From contig OZ023187.1 in NCBI GenBank assembly GCA_963995505.1, positions 4,037,501 to 4,101,500 of the forward strand: a stretch of DNA of 64,000 nt, in the 5' to 3' direction. Under the pieces are notes generated by a model. The model was not told the DNA's origin and made no database searches. It saw nothing but the letters and a program-made list of their open reading frames with translations. A program made the position numbers and the translations under genes. The number at the start of each line of letters is the position of its first letter. Position 1 is the stretch's first letter. Of this stretch, positions 55,628 to 64,000 are shown in pieces. The DNA is from Hypericum androsaemum. Its lineage: Eukaryota > Streptophyta > Magnoliopsida > Malpighiales > Hypericaceae.

Positions 55628-58600
55628 TCAAGCTGGGATGCAGTAGGATGAGCTGAGAGTAGGAGGCATGACGCAAACCAAGTGTGGTCCGGGCGGACTG
55701 CAGCTAATACTTGACTCGTCAACCTTGGGTAGTCCCAGTTGAGGAGGACGAACATAACCAGCCACCAACGGCATGCATAATATTGAGATAAATATTCTTG
55801 AACCTGCACAGATATGTAGAGATGGTCAGAGGTATCGAGGAGGATTCGACGGGAATGACCAACTCGTGTTCTCATTCAGAAACTTTTGGGGAAAAATATC
55901 TGAACCTTGGTTTATGGAGAGTGTAGCATGCCCCCTCTTCCTTCCAGCAATCATCCAATTTTCAGGACTTGCACTAATTTCGTATAGAACTTCATCCTTC
56001 AGTAGAATAACAGACGCAATCCAACAATTAGTTTCCTGATAACAACGTACTTAGTAGCATCATATGAACATATATATTCTGTAGCACCAAAAAACGGGCA
56101 TCATAATATAGTCAGTTCAAACAGAAAAACCAGCTTAATACTTGGAAGCTGTTTTCAGCCATTCTCACATTTTAAAACCGAAAAATATAACAAGGTTAAG
56201 TCGCATTTTCCCTTATATGACGTTGGAATTTATTTAACAATGGGACATTTGATGAATGTTGGACATGCAGAAGGTTTTGACCGAAAGTGTGAAAATGACG
56301 ATAAAATTTCTACGACAATTGTTGCAGACCATTATTAGTATCATCAGTAAGACTTCACAAAGACTTACATTCTGCTTGGAGATCTCACTTTCCTCAGTAC
56401 CCTTCAACCTTTCAACCCTCCATTTCACGGTGACAAGTTTTCCAACTCGAAGACAATCAGAAGGGAGAGGAAGGAAACCAACAGCCAGCCAGGGATCAAG
56501 AATAGGCTTTTGAAGCACAAGTACACTCTTGAAAATCAAGTCTTCCCTGGCACTCTCAAGCCCGATGATGTCCTTGGGAACAGGAGGATGTGCCCCAACT
56601 GATCTCTCCCCGGATATTCCGTATCTGATATTCAACATGCTCTCTGATTGCAGTGCCTTCACGTCATCTGAAACGAAAATAATATTAAGTTACAACAGCC
56701 TGTTAAAAAAAACCAAAAAGTAGCTTAAAAAACACAATAAAACAACCTATATACCAAGATATGGAATGCAAAAAAGACAAATGAAATAATTCGGAAGTGT
56801 TCACTATATAGGCAAATAGTGAAATTCATAACTAAGTTTCATATAAACTGCACAATATTTCAATGCGCGTTACTAGGGACATGTTCTTTGAATCAGGCCA
56901 GTATCCACTTATTGTCTAAAAAGAAGAAACTATTGCACAATGTAATACCAGTCCCAAGACAACAATTTCGGACAACAAAGTAGTAATCTAATCGCTTTGA
57001 AAGGTACAATAATAGTACTTCTAGGAACTACTTTAGATCTTGCTCAAAAAGATATCAAGAGAAGTTTGGCTTATTCATTGAGGAGAATGCCAGACTAATA
57101 CTTGTAAATGTCTGCAATAACTCCTTCCAGATCGCCAAGCGATAACAATTTCAATATGATCACTAGTGAACCTGTTGATACATTTCATGAGCAACGAAAT
57201 CACTTCCAAAAACAGTTCAACCAATGTTGTTTAACAAGTCCACCTCCTAGGGAATGAAAATCACTTCCAAAAACAGTTCACTTTGTAATACCAAAGAATG
57301 CACCTAACTGGAGAATGAAAATCAACACCATATCTCCACCAAAAAAATAAAAATCAACACCATACCTTCACCAATGTCATCTCGTAGGCGGATAGTGAAA
57401 AAGATTCCTGCTCTCGAAGTAGGAGAAACCACAAGAGGAAAAAAGCAAGAGGCAGGCCTTCCATCACCTTGCCCCACATGAAGAAATCCAGATTGAAGTT
57501 CAAGCCAAGCATCATATATAGTCAGTGTGGCCTTCAGTTGTGAGTGCACTATCACCTGGAAGTGATTGAAACAGTAATTGGATTTTGAAAAATGCCACGA
57601 ACACCATAAGTCACTGACACCATAAATACGAGCATGGGGACTAGTTCAAATTGTCAACAGAATTGTATGATCGCATTAAAGACTCAACACATTTAGTTGT
57701 ACCTGCAGCAGCAGACTACCATCAATACACTTATCTGTAACCCGCATGCTCACGTGGAAAGGATCGGTGAAATGCACAGGTAATGTACTGCCAAAGAGAA
57801 GGAGGAGATTCAGAAAGGGCAGCGACAAATTTCTGAATAAACAGCTAAAAGTTGGTACAGCTGAAAGGTAAGTGCAGATAGCTATGCCTTTCAAATATTT
57901 GGTTGTGGGATTCTCCAAATTCGAGCTTCAAGGCTATTGTCCTCATGCCATCAAACATCCTTTGTATTTGAGGGACAACTAAAATTGAAAATGGAAAATG
58001 TTAGGACAGGAAAGTGACGAGATACGACAGAGCATATATGAATTTAACACATCAATTCTAAACCTGATGAAGATCCTCTGGGCAGGCGGTCACTGATAGC
58101 ACAAACAGGGATCCAGAGAGTTGAATTTGCATCACTCGCCCAATCTGGAAATGTTACATTACCATCTTGGAGAGTTAGTCGCTCAAAATGCTCCTTAGCT
58201 TGGTTGCTTCCAGCAGAAGAACTACTGGAATGATCCGAGGCACTGGGAGATGCAGCAGCATGGGTTTCCATCTCAATTGGTTGAGACTCTTCAATCTTCA
58301 GTCCTGGTCCAGGATCAATGTGCAGAACAGCACCATTCAGGGAGTAGTCAATCGGCTGAACTGAGATACCAAGCCACTGAGTTTCATTCATTAGCAAAGC
58401 AGAAGAAACAGCTGCAGCAAGATCAACCAAAGGTCTTGGTTTCAACACCTAAGAATGAAAAAAAGTAACATAGGTTATTCATTGTACTAACATGCCAGGC
58501 ATAACAAAAGAAGCAAAGTACCCTGTTCCATAAGTTCACGTGACATGACAAAAACGACATAGAGAAAGAAACTGCAACTCCAAAGTTAACACCATATATT

Positions 58601-61600
58601 AGCTAATGCTTCAACCATCTAAGAAATACTCCATCCCTAGCATTAGCTGCCCACCAATAATTTCCTGCCTTCTGATATGCAATTAGGCGTGTTACCTTCA
58701 AGATTGGTCTGGCTGGCTTTTCATAACTCATAAAATCATCATTCTCGGCAGGACCGCCCTTGGAAAAACTATGAGATCGAACTTTAAGATGACCAATCTG
58801 GCCAGTAAGAACCCCCAAGACGTAAGAACCTGGCTTTTGTGGGGGTAAAGCAAGAGAGGTAAAATTCCTTCCAGGTGCTAATATAGTGGCAGAAGAGCTC
58901 CTCAAAGCCTGGAAACAGAGAAACCTTCTTTAATTCCGTTTAAAACTAACAACTATTCATCAGGACTCTGTATTCTAAAATTTTGCATCACATAAGAATG
59001 ATACCTTAGCGCCTTCATCAGTATTAAACGTAGCCACCAAAGTGAGGCTCAAAGAATCAAGAGTGATTTCATCAGGAAAACCACTCCAAACAGTCACAGA
59101 AAGTGTGCCAGGATCTCCATCACATAGAATAAGTGGAGGTCCAGGATTTCCAGAGAAAGTGATTAAGGATGACAAATCTAAGGGGACGGGGTCCTTCATC
59201 TCACTGTGAGCTAAACGCACAACCTCTGCCTGGAAAGCCTGACGCTCCTTGGTCAAAAACAAACTTTTATCCAGGGAAAGCAGCCTCACGCAAGACAGTA
59301 GGTAGCCAGCTCTATCATTCAACATCTTCTGACATTCAGCTAAATTTGGAAGAACATCTGCCAGTAATTCCTGCCATCCTTCACCTGAATAGAGAGCACA
59401 AACTTTCTCATACAGTTTGGCAGCTAGATCAAATTTCCCACGTCTGAAGCAAACAGCTGCTGTTTCACCGTCAAGAACAACTCCATGCCGTTTCCACCAG
59501 GATCTATGGTAATTTTCAGCAGCCCCTTTTGTTAGCTCAAGATACTTGTGCTGCAAAAGGTAAGTCTCTTAATAAGAGATGCTAGAATCTAGAGGGACAC
59601 ACACTTGACAGATTTTGGAGAAGGATATGATTAACCATATTCATCCTAATAAAAATGAACTCTGATTAATCTCTTTTGTCCTAAATGTTTCATCAAAATG
59701 AAACGATTCAACTGGGGTCATATTAACACAAATACATCATTCTCGGTCTTATTCATGATATTTTCAGGTTCTTAATGACTCCAACCAACAAATCAAACAT
59801 AATCTTAACGTGACCGAAGACTGAAAGATGCTCTAATTTTGGTATCAATTATACAAATCTAAAAATGCAGTGTTCTTCTATTTCTACTATTGTAGTGGTT
59901 TCCAATTTCTTTGTGCATGTAGAGGGAGTCTGATACCTCAAATTCATCCAAAGAAGACAAGGATTTGCTCAGATTACCATCAGAGATGGTATTTCGTAAG
60001 GCATGCTCGGCAGCAACATATATTTCAGCCAGTCTCATAGGCCGATCCACTGAGGCCTCAAAATTTCCAGGTGAAGAGTTAGTACGTGGCATCGTACTTG
60101 CATTACCTTTATGCAAATGGGAAGTCCTTGATGGAGAGTCTAAAGCTGATCTGTCAAGACAGTAACCAGTTAGATAAGAATGCAACTATCACACGGGCAC
60201 CTCAGATGAACACCATAGACAGACAGACAAACAAGCCCACACAGATAACTGTTGGTCTCACGAACAGAGTGAATGAACAATTGAGGGGTTGTAGGCAGGG
60301 GGAATTGCAAGAAGCTCAGACACAAAATAAATGAAACACAAATCTTTACAGTGCACAGCAATAGGCTAGCTTAGGGCCCCTTACCCATCAAGCATGTTTG
60401 TGCGACCATCAAACATTTCAAACATGTTCCCAGCAGAAAGGGAAGCCCTCCTCCTGTTAGCCTCACGCAAAAGGACAGAAGGTTCAAGAGGCAGTGGCTT
60501 GCTATGGATGCCGAAGTGTTTGATTCTAGCAGTAGCCTGGAGAATAATCTGTGTACACATGAAGGCAGAAAACTTTTTTTTTTACTTGAGAGAATAATTG
60601 GAAGTTTCACCAGACAAAATAGGCACCAACACCAATTTGACTGTTTTACTTGAAGAGAGTCCTTATATACATTATGTTGTTTTAGCATGATATAGTCCTG
60701 GTTGCAAATAATTTGATTGCCTTAAGACCTCTGTAATACTTTCTGCAATTGTTACCCCCCACATCTTAATATCCCAGGTGAGCTGGACTTGCGCGAAAGC
60801 AGAAGCTAAAAGATACATCATTTCTCACAAAAAGTAATAATTGATCACAAAAGAAGAATAGAGTACAGTTTCTTAGACCCTGAGTAAATGTACACCTGAG
60901 GCGTTACCTTTTCCTTTGCAAGAACATCGGGGGAAGCATCAGCAGGTAGGGATGGCCAAATTGCAGGCTTGGGCCAAGGGAGCATGCTGAGCAATGCACT
61001 GCTTGAAAGAAATTGTAAACAATGAGCAACTGATGAACCACCAGTCCTGTGGTAAAATTAAAGCTGGACTTATCACCTGTTGACAGGGCTTCTCTCAATA
61101 TCCGAACCATATCCAATCAAATATGCAAGCCTCATGAACTGCCACAAGAAAATGCAACAGCATTAAAGCCATTTGAAGTGGATGAATGAAGAAAGAAACT
61201 AAATTCGTTAAATGTGAGCCCATAATATAGAAAAAGAGACGTGGCAATATAAGGTGGTGTTTAGAGACTTGGGGAATGTCGGATGACAAAGAAACAAAAT
61301 GCATGAAGGGAGAAGTCAACCTTGATTCGACACAAGGAATAAAGATCACCCTGAAGCCGGTAGAATTCCTTCTCTATGTCTGGTGCCGCAAGCCCATTCT
61401 TATAGTGAGCAGCAGTTGCATCGATTAAAGCCAGACAAGCAGTTATCACCCAGACTTCCCTCATACAAAAAGGTAAAACTTTCTGAAAGGAACCAAAAGA
61501 AGAAAGAGGAATAAAGGAATGGACAAATAATGATAAGAAATAAGAACATATCAAGTAACAACGCTAGAACGAGATAATCAACAAATTACCTCATGCCGAG

Positions 61601-64000
61601 TAAGATCCTTGGAAAAGCTGATTACAAAAGAATAACCCCGGGATGCAACCTCAAATGATCGATTAAGTTTGAATAACAGCTGTGAGGCAAACATAAGTGT
61701 GGTGACATTTCTCATTGAAGATCAGATCCAAGAAAAGAAATTATGACTCACAATACACCAAGTAGGGTTTCATACTTTCAAAATTTGCAAAACATTGCCA
61801 GTACATAAAGACTGCCAATCCAGATGAATAAGCCTAGAAGAATTATTTTGGAGAATTTCAAAACATGGTATTGATAACAGGTACCCAACAACATTCAATC
61901 CCAACCCAGAAAGCAATCAATAAAATCAAAAACTATATAACATGCAGAAGTTAAGCATGCATCAATTAAGAAAAAGGGGCAAGTTTTGGGATTATCATTC
62001 TCCGCACCTTTGACTGGCATGCAAAAAGATACTGCCTGAATTCAAATTCTCTGAACGAGTCATCTTGAACAATTTGAGTTAAGGGCTTGTTTCCAGGTTC
62101 CAACAATGCTGCCCGATCATCCCCACGGTCTAATCCACCAAATTCTCTCTGTCTCCCTGGTATACCAACTGCATTTCATACTATCTTCAGCAATTAGAAT
62201 CATAATGACAGAGCTCTCCAGAAAAGACAAAAAAGCATCCCTATGAGACATTAACGCCTCGCGTTTGAAAATTTTATCATGGCTGTTCTGTTATGGGCAG
62301 GAAGAACTAGTCCTTTTAGAAAAAAGGAAAAAAATAGGCCTGTCTGAAATATTGGCTGTTTACAGCAGAGGGAATGTTGATAAGAATGTTGGTTCAAACA
62401 TAAAGAAATATGATCACTTTAAATGGAGGCTACCTCAACCAGTTTAGACTATAGCCCGAACACAAAATTGCAGAGCTATGGGAATGACTAAAATGGTCTA
62501 AGTAGCAGTAAGAAAATCATGAGATTTTGTCTCCTAATTACCTGTCTCCAAATAACATAGTTCTAATTCATCATATTCACGCAATGCGTCTTCGTGAAGA
62601 TTAGCCATCTCAAACATAAAAGCCAAGCTTTCCTGTGGAATAGCAGTTCACAGAACGTGTTACTTTGTCCTCTCTAAACAGAAAAATGACTGATATTCTC
62701 AAAAACAAGTTTGGTAAAACAGATTCCAGGAAGCAAGCAACCTTTAGTATGAAAAAGTTACAGAAGCTCCAGATTGGCATGAAGCGTTGCTCACTCAGCT
62801 TTCGTATCTCATCCTCATAAAACTGTACACGCCTATCTAACGTATTCCTGATACACTCTGTGATTTTAGATTCCAAGTCATCCCAAAAGATCATTTCTGG
62901 GCCATGAATATCAAACTTGCAGCACCTGAAAAAGAAGATGGAAACAACAAAGAAAAGAAAATAGAGTAAGCAAGAAGCATTTTGATGCAGTTCAACCACG
63001 CCAAAGGAATATAAATCAAGAAAGAAATTTTTTACAAGATAAATTTGCCATAGACCATAGACATGCCAGCGGATCAGAATAGCTAGTGTAGGAAAATTTA
63101 CAGCCACGCTGTTGAATTAACCACAATCCAGATCACACAGCATATTAACCCAATCTCTAACTCTGAAATAAAATATTGACCTTCTAAATCATCCCAACAA
63201 ATTCATCAGCTGTTACCATTTCATTTACTATTACCAAGAAACACAAAATTGATTAGGAAAAGGACCAAGATGTGCGAATAATATCAATGATGCAAGTGAT
63301 TGTCAAAAAAGAAATATGAGTTGAAGAGGGAAAATCGCGGATGTAGAGCAACTGTATACAGCCTATCATCAAAGGCAGATTTGTTTAGATGATCAATGGA
63401 AGAAAAGTAGGCTAGAACATAAAATAATTTAGACTGCAAAAAATAATGCTTGTGTAATCCTGCTTTAGGATAAATATACAAACTTCATGAACACAACTTT
63501 GATGATTATTTTCCACATACTAACTCACTATAACAACAACGAAAAGATCCTTGTAGCCAATTAGATGATCCAGTTATCAAGATCTCCAATCTTACCTCTC
63601 CCTTTTCTTGGAGCTGAATTCAACCTCGACCTTGTTGTATACCTTCTTTGCCATTTTGGTGGCATTATCATTACTTGGGTGAGCTTTAGATACAAAAACA
63701 ATAAACCATTCCCTGTCATCATTCTGGACTATTAACTTTAGCCGCGGTTTAAGAATGGTCTTGAACTCATCAAGATCCTGAAAAGACAAGGCACATAGAT
63801 TACATGATAAGCTTAGAAACTGTAGATAAAGATGATAAGAGCACGTCAGTACCATATCTAGATTTCTAAATGTAGCTGTCCAGTAACTAAGCATAATTGG
63901 TTAGGTCTGATTCAAAAACCCCACGCATAATCTGCATTTTGCAATTATAGTCAAGCTTGTATTTCTTGTTTAATTTTCCAAAAAGAAAGTTGCTTCCTCT
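55628..64000 (-). CDS. TRS130: TRAPPII complex subunit TRS130/TRAPPC10 homologue (CLUB), 5' end beyond window
   Basis: Nineteen exons: 63777-63596, 62925-62742, 62632-62542, 62168-62008, 61679-61590, 61482-61321, 61138-61077, 60998-60908, 60548-60385, 60150-59937, 59550-59005, 58908-58696, 58448-58064, 57978-57888, 57787-57703, 57555-57366, 56667-56369, 55996-55906, 55803-55628. They total 3477 nt and stay in frame, giving 1158 residues, with TGA at 55628-55630. The protein follows plant TRS130 from [20 protein letters not shown] sequence to [16 protein letters not shown]; about 100 N-terminal residues lie past 64000. TRAPPII tethers vesicles and activates Rab GTPases at the trans-Golgi network and is needed for cytokinesis in Arabidopsis. 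All introns are GT-AG except 57887-57788, which starts GC. It looks intact. Exon ends were placed by eye. Confidence 0.93.

Noticed and set aside
55459..55875. 138-codon minus-strand ORF
   Set aside because: It runs in a different frame over the last TRS130 exon, its intron and the tRNA relics; the TRS130 frame is the one with family similarity.

Overview
This is nuclear DNA of a dicot plant. The evidence is intron-bearing genes with GT-AG junctions, an NB-ARC resistance-gene family, an intact eukaryotic tRNA-Gln(CUG), Tork/Tnt1-like copia and Ty3-gypsy elements primed by initiator tRNA-Met, an L1-type LINE with an RNase H tail, and Cassandra-like TRIM remnants. I cannot name the species. Three conserved genes or relics occur together: an AHL/SAL-type 3'(2'),5'-bisphosphate nucleotidase relic (5.8-6.2 kb), a membrane-anchored SAM methyltransferase (30.9-32.8 kb) and TRS130/CLUB (55.6 kb to the right edge). 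From memory, their Arabidopsis counterparts are also close together near At5g54390-At5g54440, so the window looks like an old collinear block expanded by duplications and transposons.

Layout. 0.6-2.4 and 14.6-16.4 kb: two nearly identical, short coiled-coil NB-ARC genes (376 and 374 aa) on the minus strand, each with a spliced 5' leader, inside a duplicated segment. 3.3-5.1 kb: a nested insertion. 5.8-10.9 kb: a patchwork of dead sequence (nucleotidase relic, Cassandra-like LTR piece, gypsy gag start, intron-containing TRS130 pseudogene, TIR-element end). 17.7-22.3 kb: a LINE whose single ORF2 frame is broken by four stops, followed by a solo copia LTR (22.4-23.0 kb) and an unrelated solo LTR (26.0-27.0 kb). 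28.2-28.6 and 36.2-37.1 kb: arrays of an ACCAATATC motif either side of the methyltransferase. 38.0-38.3 kb: the first two exons of an apparently plastid-targeted protein. 40.4-45.7 kb: a complete young copia element with TSD, PBS, PPT and near-identical LTRs. 47.2-47.9 kb: a TIR element whose empty site survives in a paralogous copy. 49.0 kb: tRNA-Gln, then a copy of the last TRS130 exon. 51.7-53.2 kb: a Pack-MULE-like element holding a DUF295 F-box fragment. 55.6-64.0 kb: 19 exons of TRS130, with the first exon(s) beyond the window.

How it fits together. The apparently working genes are TRS130 (TRAPPII tethering at the trans-Golgi network), the methyltransferase, the tRNA and possibly the two short NB-ARC genes. 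The rest is their debris or mobile DNA. A 3'-flank unit of TRS130 (T) and a 3'-flank unit of the methyltransferase (S) have been copied repeatedly. The mosaic order T1-S2-T2-TRS130 fragment-Pack-MULE-T3-TRS130 explains most otherwise anonymous sequence between 33 and 55.6 kb. No operon-like or CRISPR-like system is present.
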